Shown here piece after piece: positions 10,458 to 21,283 of a DNA stretch of 64,000 nucleotides. The DNA lies in assembly GCA_963576735.1 (NCBI GenBank), contig OY755181.1, positions 3,658,001-3,722,000 on the forward strand. The letters are read 5' to 3'. The notes beneath the pieces are model-generated. The model was given only the letters and a program-made list of their open reading frames with translations, was not told the DNA's origin and ran no database searches. This stretch comes from Bedellia somnulentella (lineage: Eukaryota; Arthropoda; Insecta; Lepidoptera; Bedelliidae). The position numbers and the translations under genes are program-made. The first letter of the stretch is position 1; each line of letters opens with the position of its first letter.

Positions 10458-10801
10458 ACTCAAAGATTCACGCCGAATATCCCCGGCTGAGGTACTAATA
10501 CTTCTGAACATCATGTGACATTATCACCTGGTGTTGAGAGTACCCAAGTTTTCTTTGGACAGTGTACTCACGTGATAGGGAGCAGGCATATCGCCGTTTT
10601 GTACGGATACACTGTCATATGACTAAGTACAACTCAGCCATGTGGGTTTCCTCACGAGGTTTTCCCTTCCCGTTAACAACCATGATCCATTAACCATACA
10701 TATGTCTTTAGAAAAGACGAATTCGTGTAGGCCCGACCCGGGGTTAGAACACTAGCCGTCTGCACGATAAGCGGTGTTCTACCCACTGAGCTATCACGCC
10801 G
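10458..10801 (-). mobile_element. SA tRNA-SINE, full length
   Basis: Complete from the tRNA head (GTGATAGCTCAGTGGGTAG on the minus strand at 10801) to the 3' end (CGGCGTGAATC). SA order is: tRNA-like head with boxes A and B, GGGCCTACACCAA-type linker, body with TTAACGGTGAGGGAAAAC and GTGAGGAAACCCACATGGCT, then a GC-rich block with CACGTGA and a terminal hairpin. Confidence 0.85.
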
Positions 10802-11124
10802 TTATAAATTCCTATATTTTTCTTTGTCTTTAAAGATCTTGCCGATACTATTTCTACTCTCTACCCATCAAATAAGGGTAATCAGATCATACAGCCTGCA
10901 GAATATAACCTAAACTGGGATATTTCTAAAACTATCCGCCCGGTTATTAAATCCCAGACCTCGATATCGTAAACTGAGAATCTTCCGTTAGACCAAGCAT
11001 GCAACTAAACAATTAATAAAAAATATTGTGTCATACCTTACTTACTTAACTCTCACAGCTATATGTACCAAAAGAAAAAGCCATAGTTTTATTTGTGGGG
11101 GGATTAGGTGGTTAAGTAAGGAAT
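10802..11124. other. Intergenic, no feature seen
   Basis: No ORF and no family match. Confidence 0.45.
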
Positions 11125-11135
11125 ATTAAATAAGC

Positions 11136-11389
11136 TAAATAAATAGCTGTGTAGTGTCGGCTTGCAATAGCGCTACCCCATTTCTTCCGGTGGGTGTACG
11201 TAAGAGCCGACTAACGGTATTGGGGTTTTAAGGGATTTTTGGGCGATGTGGTTGGAGACCTATCACCAACAACCTTTACTTCACCATCTTTTCCCCACAC
11301 AACTTCCAAAAGTGGCTGAGGAATTTCTATTTCCCTAGCTCTGGCTACCCCTTCAAGGGATTTATAGCCGTGAGTATATGTATGTATGT
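11136..11389 (+). mobile_element. SB element with 11-bp target duplication
   Basis: Full-length SB flanked by ATTAAATAAGC at 11125-11135 and 11390-11400. The conserved 5' end GCTGTGTAGTGTCGG starts at 11146, about ten bases inside the duplication, so either this copy has a short 5' extension or the family starts with an AT-rich leader. Confidence 0.85.
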
Positions 11390-11493
11390 ATTAAATAAGC
11401 GCGATGGGCTTATAGCTACATTGTCTCTCAAACACCCCACAGTCTAACTCGATCAGTGTGCTATTGCTGGACATATATATCTGTATTATTATA

Positions 11494-11905
11494 TATTACA
11501 TACATATATCCAAATTTTATACAAATTCTCACGGCCATTAAGCCCAACAAGGGGTAGCCAGAGCTTTAGACCCACATTTGGAAGTTGATAGGATTCTGAT
11601 ATAATTATATTTTTAAATTTACTTGATATAGAAAACAACAGATCCTTAGTTTTTCAGAATTTTCAATATTAGCTATATTAAATTCAGAAACCAATTTAGT
11701 AACAATGTAAAAGAATGAAAGAAAAAACAGAACATAGTGTTATTACCGCGATAATCTAATTCCGATCCAATTCAATCGGAGGAAAGCGAATAGAATATCA
11801 ACCGCATTTATTACCCGTCTATCTAAATAAGCCATTGATTCTGATAAACATTTTGCAAGCAATACTGTTGTTAAGAAAATCAATATTTATCCCCCAATGG
11901 AGAAA
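11494..11905 (-). repeat. Duplicated segment, copy 1 (SB fragment plus unknown unit)
   Basis: An SB 3' fragment in minus orientation (11494-11600) is followed by a unit of about 285 bp (TTACTTGATA at 11619, AACAACAGATCCTTAGTTTT, TTATTACCGCGATAATC, GATCCAATTCAATCGGAGG, ATATTTATC near the end). The same order recurs at 13475-14130, and the last third again at 14664-14775. It has no coding potential. It may be an unrecognised repeat or a local segmental duplication. Confidence 0.7.
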
Positions 11906-11973
11906 ACTAACGTAAATATATTGTAGGGCTTAAATTTGTCGCATTTTTCTTAAAGATAATGTTCGTTACCTGC

Positions 11974-12110
11974 CCGGCTAGTACGAGCCGTGTTTAAACT
12001 AGTTATCACGTGGGATAAAGCAGCCATCTTTTACGCACTTACTTAATATCGTATACTGCCATCTCATTCTAACCGTTTTATCGTGTCGATAAAATAGTGC
12101 TCGTGCTTGC
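11974..12110 (+). mobile_element. MG MITE-like element
   Basis: Decayed left end GGCTAGTACGAGCC, intact right end CTCGTGCTTGC. The internal core GTGTTTAAACTAGTTATC, GATAAAGCAGCCATC, ATATCGTATACTGCCATCTC is nearly identical to the copy at 49804. Confidence 0.8.
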
Positions 12111-13474
12111 TTTTCTGCTTTGAACGAGTAGTTAGCATAGATCATTTCAAATGTACTGACGGATTTAAATCCTTAAAAGTGTTTAACAGAGCTTCAGAAG
12201 TGTTTAAAGAAGATTTAAAAAAACTTGCAGAACTGATCTGTAAGTTTTTTCCAATTGAAATAAAAATAATATTATAAAGTTTCAAAAGAAATTGATGAAT
12301 CCGCCTATCAACTTAAAGGAGATTGACCATTTTTGTATGAACGTTGGACCAAGTGCTGCCCAACATTGAATGATGGTACATAATGTTCCTTAGACTAATA
12401 TCAGACTGTAACCCAAAGCGCTTTAGAATCTATCCGAGGAGTACTGAGAAAAAAATTATTTTTCATAGGATTTACATTGACGACTTAATCATAACCAACA
12501 GCTGTTTTTTAAAAATAAAACATGGTATATTGTGAACAATGGATTATTTATTACTATTAAAACACTTGTTAAGTATAGTGCTTTCATAAATCAATCATTT
12601 ATTCGTTACATGATCATGATGTAAACATTAATGATACCTAATCAATCATCCTCATCGTCATCTATGATTATTGAATCTCAAAATAAAGCAGGCCACCTCA
12701 AAACGTCTTCGTGCCTAGCTCACCCCTAAAATCAAACTAGGCAAACAACGTGAGCATAACTGCCGATCGTTCGCCGCCCAGTAAAACACGAACAGCAATA
12801 ATGATTAATTGAACGGAGCCCATGATTGTTCTCGTCAAGTAAAAAATGAATAGCCGGGTCGATAAGTGATGAAGATACGATAGTCCAAAAGTAATGCCGG
12901 GTAGTAAGAAAATAAGGAGATAAGTGCACAGTACGATTCACGTCAAAGAGTGGTGATAGACTGCAATACAAACAAAAGGGCACGCGCGCAAGCAGGTACA
13001 GAGTAACAGGTATACATACACATCTGAATATGAGGAAGCAAGACTTTTGATTTCTCTCAAATCTCGCTGTGATTTTGTACCGTACCTTTCGATCAACTTG
13101 TCTTGGAATTGAAAAAAGTAACAGTGCTATACAAAGCTGTCAACGTACAAAAAACTTGCTTTGCGATACTAGCGAGGTCGGGACCTGACTAGAGGAAGAA
13201 TAAATAAGATAATAATATTAAACAACAACGTGAATATTATAAAAAAATGAAATATCAAAAGTTAAAGTGCTACGAAAACCATAAGGTATATAATCGGGTA
13301 GTACACAACCTCGTGGATATTGTTTTTTTTAATTATTTTTCGTAAATACCCTTTTATGTAAGGTAAAATAAAAAAACTATTCCCACGCCTGGGCAGCATT
13401 TGGTCCAAAATGGTCAATCTCCTTTAAGAATACATTATTTATGGACTTGTTGCTTTGTAATGTGATACAAATAT
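12111..13474. other. Unique intergenic block of about 1.36 kb
   Basis: This is the longest stretch in the first 20 kb with no repeat match. It is less AT-rich at 12640-13180. No exon with matching splice sites was convincing. It may hold host regulatory or intronic sequence. Confidence 0.35.
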
Positions 13475-14130
13475 TACATACATACATATACTCACGGCCA
13501 TTAATCCCAAAAAGGAATAGCCAGAGCTTTAGAGCTAGAAACAGCCACTTTTGGAAGTTGTTGTGGATTACATATTAATACATTTTTTAGCTGTGTAGCG
13601 CCGGCTTAGAATAGCGCTACCCCATTTCTACCGGTGGGTGTACGTAAGAGGCGACTAACGGTATTGGGGCTTTTGAGGGAACATTGGGCGAGGCGGTTGG
13701 AGACCCATCACCAACAACCTTTATTTTACCATCTTTTCCCCACTTAACTTTCCAAAAGTGGCTGAGGAACTTCTGATTCCTTAGCTCTGGCTACCCCATC
13801 TAGGGATTTATAGCCGTGAGTATATGTATGTATGTATGTATGTTACTTGATAAAGTAAACAACAGATCCTTAGTTTTGCCTATCCTGAGTATTCAGAACG
13901 AGCGCTATTAAATTCAGAAACTAATTTAGTAACAATGTAAAAGAATGAGAGATAAACAGAAAATAGTGTTATTACCGCGATAATCCAATTCCGATCCAAT
14001 TCAATGGGAGGAAAGCGAATAGAAACTCCACCGCATTTATCGCCCGTCTGTCTAAATGAGCCATCAATTCCGACAAACATTTCGAAAGCAATAAGTTTGT
14101 TAGTAAAAAAATAATATTTATCTCCTGATT
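13475..14130 (-). repeat. Duplicated segment, copy 2, split by an SB element
   Basis: The same order as 11494-11905: an SB minus fragment (13475-13568), then the unknown unit from TTACTTGATA (13842) to about 14130. A complete SB copy in plus orientation sits at 13590-13841, exactly between the two parts, and is absent from copy 1. The SB insertion therefore followed the duplication. Confidence 0.7.
13590..13841 (+). mobile_element. SB element inside duplicated segment
   Basis: Full length, from GCTGTGTAGCGCCGG to a (TATG)5-like tail ending 13841. Confidence 0.85.
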
Positions 14131-14168
14131 GGGATATTTTTTGTTATAATGGTCTATTCTTTTTGATT

Positions 14169-14392
14169 GTCTTAGAATAGCACTACCCCATTTCTTCCGG
14201 TGGGTATACGTAAGCGTACGGTGTTGGAGCTTTTAAGAGATTTTTGGGCCATGCGGTAGGAGACCCATCACCAACAACCTTTATTCCACCATCTTTTCCC
14301 CACGCAACTTCCAAAAGCCGCTGAGGATATTCTAATTCCTTAGCTCTAGCTACCCCTTCAAGGGATTTATAGCCGTATGAGTATGTATGTAT
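14169..14392 (+). mobile_element. SB element, slightly 5'-truncated
   Basis: Begins CTTAGAATAGCACTACCCC, lacks the first 15 or so bases, and carries a 3-4 base deletion in the CGTAAGAGGCGACTAACGG block. Its tail is GAGTATGTATGTATA. Confidence 0.8.
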
Positions 14393-14523
14393 AATAAAAT
14401 ATTGTATCTCCTTATATATTTTTTTGTAATAATGCTCTATTGTTTGTCGTATTTATCTAATACTTAGCGTTCTTTGTTGGCATCGCACGGGATAAATATG
14501 TATTGATTATATTATATACTCAA

Positions 14524-14640
14524 AGTTGACGCTGTAGGGCTGTAGCCCTGAAGGTCAGGCAGAGGTACTAGTACTTCTCATAATCGTGTTTTGTTTAGAC
14601 ATAGGTCTAGGACTATAGCCGCTTTGTATGAATACGCTAT
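14524..14640 (-). repeat. SA fragment, decayed
   Basis: Retains CAGAGGTACTAGTACTTCT and TATAGCCGCTTTGTATGAAT, which match the 3' half of SA. Confidence 0.5.
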
Positions 14641-14663
14641 TATTTTATTTAATAAAACTTGGT

Positions 14664-14775
14664 AAATGTATGTCTGTCTAAATAAGTCATCTATACCGAC
14701 AACACAACAACACTTCAAAAACGATAATTTTGTTAAGAAAATAAATATTTATCTCCAAGTTGAGAAAATTAACGC
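14664..14775 (-). repeat. Duplicated unit, partial third copy
   Basis: GTCTGTCTAAATAAGTCATC, CCGACAACA, TTAAGAAAATAAATATTTAT match the end of the unit at 11619-11905 and 13842-14130. Confidence 0.6.
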
Positions 14776-14825
14776 ATTAATTATTATTATTTATAAATCT
14801 TTACAAGCATAAATAGACTCAAAGA

Positions 14826-15167
14826 CTCAAACGTTCACGCCGAACATCCCCGAAGGGATTGGTACTAATACTTCGGAACATCACGTGACTTTGTCACCTG
14901 GAGTTGAGAGACCCACGTTCTGCTTGGACAGTGTACTCACGTGATAGAGGGCCGACCTATCGCAATTTTTACGAATACATTGTCACATGACAAAGTAAAA
15001 CTCAGCCATGTGGGTTTCCTCACGAAGTTTGCCCTCACCGTTAACAACCATGAAAATTAACCATACACATGTCTTTAGAAAAGATAAATTGGTGTAGGCC
15101 CGACCAAAGATTTGAACCATAGTCGCCTGCAAGACCACAGTTGTTCTATCCATGGAGCTATCACGGT
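14826..15167 (-). mobile_element. SA tRNA-SINE, near full length
   Basis: The 3' end (ACGTTCACGCCGAACATCCC at 14830) and tRNA head (GAGCTATCACGG at 15157) are both present. Box B is damaged (AAAGATTTGAACC). Confidence 0.8.
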
Positions 15168-15210
15168 TATAGCATAAATAGGTTACACTTTATTTATTAC
15201 TACATACACA

Positions 15211-15455
15211 CATTAATACATATACTCACGGCTATAAATCCCTTAACGGGGTAGCCAGAGCTTTGGAATGAGAAATTCCTCAGCCACTTTTGGAAGTTGA
15301 TTGGGGAAAAGATGGTGAAATTAAAGTTCGTTGGTGATGGGTCTCCAACCGCATCGCCCAAAAATCCCTTAAAAGCCCCAATACCGTCAGTCGCCTCTTA
15401 CGTACACCCACCGGAAGAAATGGGGTAGTGCTATTCTAAGCCGACACTACACAGC
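15211..15455 (-). mobile_element. SB element, full length
   Basis: Complete from GGCTATAAATCCCTTAACGG to CCGACACTACACAGC. Confidence 0.85.
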
Positions 15456-15750
15456 AAACTTATTACTAAGCCCTGCAAAACTGTTTTTACAGTTTGTCTG
15501 CACGTGGAGTCTCTTTAAACAAATTTTATCTAGTACTTTCTACGGTGGCGAGTTAAGAAAATATTTTATATAAAATATTTATAAGTTACGCTGCAGGGTT
15601 TTTATTTGTTGCATTTTACTTCAATATAACGTTTCTTACCGGCTTTGCACGAGTTGCTAGCATAGATACATTCAAATAATATAAAGGATCAGAAGAAATT
15701 TATATGTCATGAAAGTGTTATGTAAGAAATTGATAACTCCGTCTACCAGC

Positions 15751-16270
15751 AGGCAAGCACGAGCCGTGTTTAAACTAGTTATCGCGTGGGATAAAGCAGC
15801 CATCTCTTACGCACTTACTTAATATCGTATACTGCCATCTTATTCTAACCGTGATAGCCCAGTAGGTAGAACACTCGGTTATCGTACAAACGACTAGTAT
15901 TCAAATCCTGGGTCGGGCCTACACCAATTTGTCTTTTCTAAAGCCATATGTGTGGTTAATTTATCATGGTTGTTAACGGTGAGGGAAAACATCGTGAGGA
16001 AACCCACATGGCTGAGTTGTACTTAGTCATGTGACAGTGTATTCGTACAAAACGGCGATAGGCCTGCCCCCTATCACGCGAGTACACTGTCCGTGCAAAA
16101 CGTGGGTACTCTGAACACCAGGTGACAAAGTCACGTGATGTTCAGAAGTATTAGTACCTCTGCCAACCCCTTCGGGGATATTCGGCGTGAACGTTTATGC
16201 TTATGTTTATGCTTTATGCTTATGCTTATTCTAACCGTTATCGTGTCGATAAAATAGCGCTCGTGCTTGC
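15751..16270 (+). mobile_element. MG MITE-like element carrying an SA insertion
   Basis: Ends GCAAGCACGAG (15753) and CTCGTGCTTGC (16270). The SA copy at 15853-16224 sits in it, flanked by the duplicated target CTTATTCTAACCGT (15839-15852 and 16225-16238). Removing the insert and one duplicate restores the uninterrupted MG order seen at 49804-49935. Confidence 0.9.
15853..16224 (+). mobile_element. SA tRNA-SINE with exact 14-bp target duplication
   Basis: Full-length copy. Box A reads TAGCCCAGTAGG and box B ATTCAAATCC. The 3' end has CCCCTTCGGGG, GGCGTGAACGT and an irregular TTTATGCTTATG tail of about 30 bases, which is the variable simple-repeat tail of the family. Confidence 0.9.
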
Positions 16271-16319
16271 TATACAGCTTCAGTTACAGAATAAAACATT
16301 TGTGGACTAATTGATTGTT

Positions 16320-16397
16320 GGTGTACTGTTAGTCCTAACCTATCGTGATGCTTACTTTCTCCTAAGCATCACGATAGGTTAGGACTAACAGTACACC
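16320..16397. repeat. Perfect 35-bp inverted repeat (hairpin)
   Basis: Left arm 16320-16354 and right arm 16363-16397 are exact reverse complements (arm begins GGTGTACTGTTAGTCC) with an 8-base loop CTTTCTCC. There are no mismatches. It is the length of a miRNA precursor, but perfect pairing is unusual for one. It may be a young foldback or a hairpin RNA locus. Confidence 0.85.
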
Positions 16398-16448
16398 AGC
16401 GACTTATTTTAGTTTACAAAAAAAAAGACTGCAACTATTCGAGATCAT

Positions 16449-16778
16449 GGTCACCCTACTATTTCCCAAGTTTTTTTTTGTCAAGTGTATGGACTTAACA
16501 ATCGTTGCAGTAGTTGCAATTGATATGACGATATTGATAGACAGATAAGAAATTTCTTTGATGCCTACTGCGATTACGTCGATTACTTTGTCGTATTTAG
16601 AAGGAAAAGACGGATAGAAATTTAATTATTTATTTTATTTTTAAGCTTTGTTTCGTCATTATTTATTGTTATCGTTTATTGACTTTTGACGTGTCGGCAC
16701 ATTATTACTCATAAATTATTTAGTATTCTAACAAAGAGTTTATTATCAAAAAGGTTTAATATAAAAAGTAGGGTGACC
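16449..16778. mobile_element. MITE-like element with GGTCACCCTACT ends
   Basis: GGTCACCCTACT at 16449-16460 is inverted at 16767-16778. About 330 bp, AT-rich interior, no ORF. I see no clear target duplication, so the exact ends are uncertain. Confidence 0.55.
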
Positions 16779-16913
16779 ACGCATTTAGAGTCAGTAAATA
16801 AAAATAAGTAAATAACGAATGATCTTTGTTTCAATTAAAATAAATACAGGTAGCATCGCAATCATTTACTGAGTCAGAAAAAAATGGTTGGGATCACGAC
16901 CCCGAAAGCACCC

Positions 16914-18538
16914 TGTAGATACAGTATATAACTTAATATATTTTCATTAAAATATAACTCCAAACGAAATTAATGTATTGTACGTTAATTGAGTTTAACC
17001 CTAGATAACTGACCTTCGTCGAATAGAAGTTCAGCGGAGGAAAATATCTGTCATAAAATTGATTTCCAAACGTTTTGTCCCAGATAACTAACTGAGCTGT
17101 TAATATACCCTATACAGTGGTAGAGGCAGTGATCAGTCAAAGGGCACAGTATTGGAGTTATTTGACTTTTGCCCATCTTCACGAGCGGATCGACTTTCGG
17201 TAGGTTTTTTTTAATTTATAATTAAAACATAGCAATATAATTTACCAAGGTTTTATAATTTACCAACCAAATAACCGGTAGTCGTATTTTTAAGAGGTGC
17301 GTTTAATGAACTTTGAATTTATTTTGTAGGATTAAAAAACTTATGATTATATCGTTGTTTATATGAATTATAGATCAACAGACCATGCATCTTAAAAAAC
17401 GCCGTAAAGTTAACTTAACCCCAAATCAGAACTCAAACCCTTGCCTTGCTGCATCCGCGGCTCTTCCAACTGAGTTTACATGTCTATTCTCTACGAGCAT
17501 CAAAATCGTTTTTTTTCTTGTGTAAACCCGTTAAATTGAAAACGCTAGTCAAAATTACAAACACCACTAGCACCTAGTTTTTTGGAGGAAAAAACTATTG
17601 TAGTGGCTTTGTTGGCTTTTAAATTGAACTGACGCAGTTTCGTCAAAAAAAGCATAACGTGCGAAATCCTAATTTGCTTCTATCAATTCTAAATCAACAG
17701 CCATTGGAAAAGTATTTTCAAGTTATAATAACAGTATTGTCTAATTACTTTATTTTCTACATATGCCGCGAGCTGTACGAGGCTTTGATTATAATAAGCC
17801 TTAGGCGTATTTCTGATGTCGAAATATATATAATTTCAAATGTTTTTTTTTTTCATCCTCCCCACACTCGATATCGAGAGACGTTATTAAAATTGGTATC
17901 CATATTTATACGGTAATATTTATTTAATATTATAAGAAATAAATATTACCGTATAAATATGGATAATGTAAGACATGTAAACTCAGTTGGAAGAGCCCCG
18001 GATGCAGCAAGGCAAGGGTTTTAGTTCTGATTTGGGGTTAAGTTAACTTTACGGCGTTGTTTAAGATGCATGGTCTGTTGATCTATATGTTATATAAACA
18101 ACGATAAAATCATAAGCTTTTCAATCCCACAAAAAAAAAACAAAGTTCATCAAACTCACCTCTTAAAAATACGGCTGCCGGTAATTTGGTTGGTAAATTA
18201 TAAAACCTTGGTAAAATATATGTTTTATTTGTAAATTTAAAAAAAAACCTACCAAAAGTCCATCCACTCGTGAAGATGGGCAAAAGTCAAATAACTCCAA
18301 TACTGTGCCCTTTGACTGATCACTGCCTCTACCACTGTATAGGGTATATTAACAGCTCAGTTAGTTATCTGGGACAAAACGTTTGGAAATCAATTTTATG
18401 ACAGACATTTTCCTCCGCTGAACGTCTATTCGATGAAGGTCAGCTATCTAGGGTTAAACTAAATTAACGTACAATACATTAATTTCGTTTAGAGTTATAT
18501 TTTAATGAAAATATATTAAGTTATATACTGTATCTACA
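16914..18538. repeat. Giant foldback, arms of about 570 bp
   Basis: The left arm 16914-17485 (starts TGTAGATACAGTATATAAC) and right arm 17971-18538 are long near-identical inverted copies. Both carry CCATCTTCACGAG-type, CAGTGATCAGTCAAAGGGC and GCTGCATCCG-type blocks in mirror order. The 485-bp spacer holds a second palindrome at 17898-17964 (arms of 28 bp, begins ATCCATATTTATACGG). Mismatches between arms are scattered. There is no real coding frame. A transcript across it would fold into a very long double-stranded RNA. Confidence 0.85.
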
Positions 18539-18569
18539 TAGAGAAAAAGGTATAAGGTATATAGGCACT

Positions 18570-18792
18570 AGCTGTGTAGTGTCGGCTTAGAATAGCACTA
18601 CCCCATTTTTTCCGGTAGGTGTACGTAAGAGGTGACTAACGGTATTGGGGCTTTTAAGGGATTTTTGGGCGATGCGGTTGGAGACCCATCACCAACAACC
18701 TTTATTTCACCATCTTTTGCCCACGCAAATTCCAAAAGTGGCTGAGGAATTTCTAATTCCTCAGCCACTTTTGGAATTTGCGTGGGCAAAAG
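18570..18792 (+). repeat. SB element ending in its own inverted copy
   Basis: The copy starts normally (GCTGTGTAGTGTCGG) and proceeds to AAAAGTGGCTGAGG, then turns back on itself: CTTTTGCCCACGCAAATTCC and onward is mirrored after TTTCTAAT, giving a hairpin with a stem of about 35 bp (18713-18792). The normal CTGGCTACCCC 3' end and TATG tail are missing. Confidence 0.8.
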
Positions 18793-18881
18793 AATTATAA
18801 TTTTAGCCACGCACTGATTCACATATAATGTTATGAGTTATTGCCATGTATTGTATTGTACATATGTACAACATGTATTTA

Positions 18882-19255
18882 GTAGCGCCATGATAGTCCA
18901 GTGGGTAGAACACCCGCCCGAAAAACAGAAGGGCGTGAGTTCCAATCCTGGGACGGGCCTACACCAATTTGTCTTTTCTAAAGTCATATGTGTGGTTAAT
19001 TCATCATGGTTGCTAACGGTGAGGGAAAACATCGTGAGGAAACCCACATGGCTGATTTGTACTTAGTCATGTGACAGTGTATTCGTACAAAACGGCGATA
19101 GGCCTGCCCCCTATCACGTGAGTACACTGTCTAAGCAAAACGTGGGTACCATCTCTGGAAACTAGATGGCGCTTGCCATGTGAGTTCAGGAGTATTGGTA
19201 CCTCTGCCAACCCCTTCGGGGATAAACGGCGTGAACGTTTATGTTATGTTATGTT
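18882..19255 (+). mobile_element. SA tRNA-SINE with 9-bp target duplication
   Basis: Flanked by ATGTATTTA at 18873-18881 and 19256-19264. The box A region reads TAGTCCAGTGGG. The tail is (TTATG)n-like (ATGTTATGTTATGTTATG). Confidence 0.85.
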
Positions 19256-19269
19256 ATGTATTTAAAAAA

Positions 19270-19465
19270 ACATGTTGTTATTTATGAAGAGGTTTAAAGG
19301 TGAGTAAAATCATTTTGAGGAAACACATGGCTAGTGTATAAGTAGCAATGTGATAGGATTGCCCCCTATATTGTATTTGCACTGTCTATGTAAAACGGCA
19401 CTCCAGGTGAAACTCAAAATCTCGCATGGGTTTTGCGGTGTATTAATGCCTCTGTCCGTGCCGCT
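19270..19465 (+). repeat. SA fragment, strongly decayed
   Basis: AAAATCATTTTGAGGAAACAC, CATGGCTAGTGTATAAG and GCCCCCTATA follow SA body order with many changes. Confidence 0.5.
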
Positions 19466-19488
19466 ATTAAAGCCGTCAAGTGCCAGGT

Positions 19489-19727
19489 TAGAATATATAT
19501 GCCCTTTTCTACCCACGGGCGTCGCATAAGAGGCGACTAAGGGTATGGGGCTGCTTTAAGTGGTTTTTGGGCGATCCGGTTGGAGACCCATCACCAACAA
19601 TACTTTATTTCTACCATCATGTCCCTTCTACTAACATCTAAATGTGTTTTAGGAGTTTCAATTCTTACAATAAAGCTGTGTCTACCCCTTTTTGAGATTT
19701 ATGACCATGAGTATATGTATGTATGTA
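19489..19727 (+). mobile_element. SB element, B2 subfamily
   Basis: CCCACGGGCGTCGCATAAG and AAGGGTATGGGGCT mark the B2 type. The tail is GTATATGTATGTATG. The first bases are decayed. Confidence 0.75.
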
Positions 19728-19767
19728 AATGTAATGCCTTCTTTCATACGTATTTGTTATTTTTTAT

Positions 19768-19962
19768 ACAACATACATACATACATACATATTCTCACGC
19801 CGTTAGTTCCCATTGGGGTAGGCAGAGACTATCGATCGCCACTTTGTACGATCCTGGCAAACCTCTCTAGCTTCATTCACATCCATCAATCTTTTCATAC
19901 ATGCTCTTTTATTCTTTGTACTACGGACACCTGTCTTTTTGAGTACATTTTCTTCATTTTCT
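19768..19962 (-). repeat. RTE-like LINE, 3' end fragment
   Basis: Tail (catacata)n, CTCACGCCGTTAGTTCCC, GGGGTAGGCAGAG, then antisense codons for the conserved C-terminal RxVCQDRTKW region. Broken at about 19962. Confidence 0.8.
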
Positions 19963-21060
19963 TTTCATTTTTATACAAATCTTACTATAATACCCATTCA
20001 ATAATAGATGTTCAAATCACTTGAGTAAATTAAAAAACGTCCGCATATTTTGTCAAAAAATCATAAATCATTCAAACTTAAATATTTTGTTCGCATTATT
20101 TTGAGCAAAAAGAAGCAATCTCTTTGTTCGAATACCTCTTAGTAAAACAAATTTAAAGTAAACAAAAGCCTCCTTGATAAGAATCGAAGCACAATTGTAT
20201 CAAATTTATCTCTAAGAAACATTTTATTTCATGTATTTCACATTTGTTTCTTTTTCTTTTTATGGCACAATGGTGGACAGTCCCTAAGCAAACATAGACG
20301 GCAAGCATCAAATAGAATTAAACAACACTTCCCTCAATTTTCATGTGGGTGGAGTGTAAACCAACTAAGTGAGTACTGTCCATTATAGTCGAAGTTAAAG
20401 TTAAATTTATTTTTATGATCCAATAGCTGAAATGTACTTAATATTTTATTTTGAATTAATAACTCTATGATTGTGGTCAAAAACCTAGGCTTTCACTATC
20501 AGAGAACAAATAAGTATCAACTGAAGGAGCTAAAAACTGACCCTAGATAGGGTGTTTATGCCCTAGTCCATCATGGGGACCTAACTCGGTTTAGCAGACT
20601 TTAGCGTCACTATCGTAACTTACTGATAAATGTGCTTTTATAAGCGCGGTCTCCTATATTTATTAAAATATTATGGTGAATTTAGCCTATAAATTCAATC
20701 TAAACTGAGCTCAACTGACAAAAAAATGTTCGCAGTGACTCCTCCCAGGATTCGAACATTGGATTTCAAGACTAATGGGCAAGTAAAGTCTAATATATAA
20801 CGAAGTTTTTTTACTTAGTAGGCACTTCTTTTTTTAATACCAACACAAAGTTGCCGATAAACATAAAATATTTAAGGATATTTTTCATAGCAAACTAATC
20901 CTGTATAACTTCACTTCAAAATTACATTTAATCAATGAATTTATTGTGTTTGTTTTGCACCTTTAATTATTTTCGGCTTATAATCTAAGCTTTAGGTACC
21001 AATATTTCATGGACTACGATTTCAAGGCAGTTTTTCAGGTAGCTCAAATATACGATACGT
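19963..21060. other. Mostly unique DNA with a tRNA-like scrap at 20735-20785
   Basis: No ORF. On the minus strand 20735-20785 reads ATGTTCGAATCCTGGGAGG, a good box B with T-stem, so it is probably a worn tRNA-derived SINE unrelated to SA. Confidence 0.4.
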
Positions 21061-21283
21061 CTCAGTCAGCCATAGACGGTAGAGCGGAGCGGTCATGCCC
21101 CACGCTTTCGAACCAACCAATGTGTACGAAAAGCGAATAGAATTATTTTCGAAGGGTCTCAGAAATAACTAGTTTTAAAACATTTTCATGCTTCAGAGCC
21201 GCTTCATAATACTGAACGTAGTTTGAAATATAATCAAGTTTTTAGTGACGATTTGTAAAACAAGTGATTTGTGAATTTTCGAA

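Noticed and set aside
16320..16397. miRNA precursor
   Set aside because: The perfect 35-bp stem without bulges is unlike a typical miRNA precursor; kept only as a hairpin.
19692..20024. 110-codon open frame
   Set aside because: Covers an SB tail and the antisense LINE 3' end; no domain.
20265..20390. MITE with GTGGACAGT / ACTGTCCA ends
   Set aside because: The inverted match is only about 9-10 bases with gaps and no duplication; too weak.
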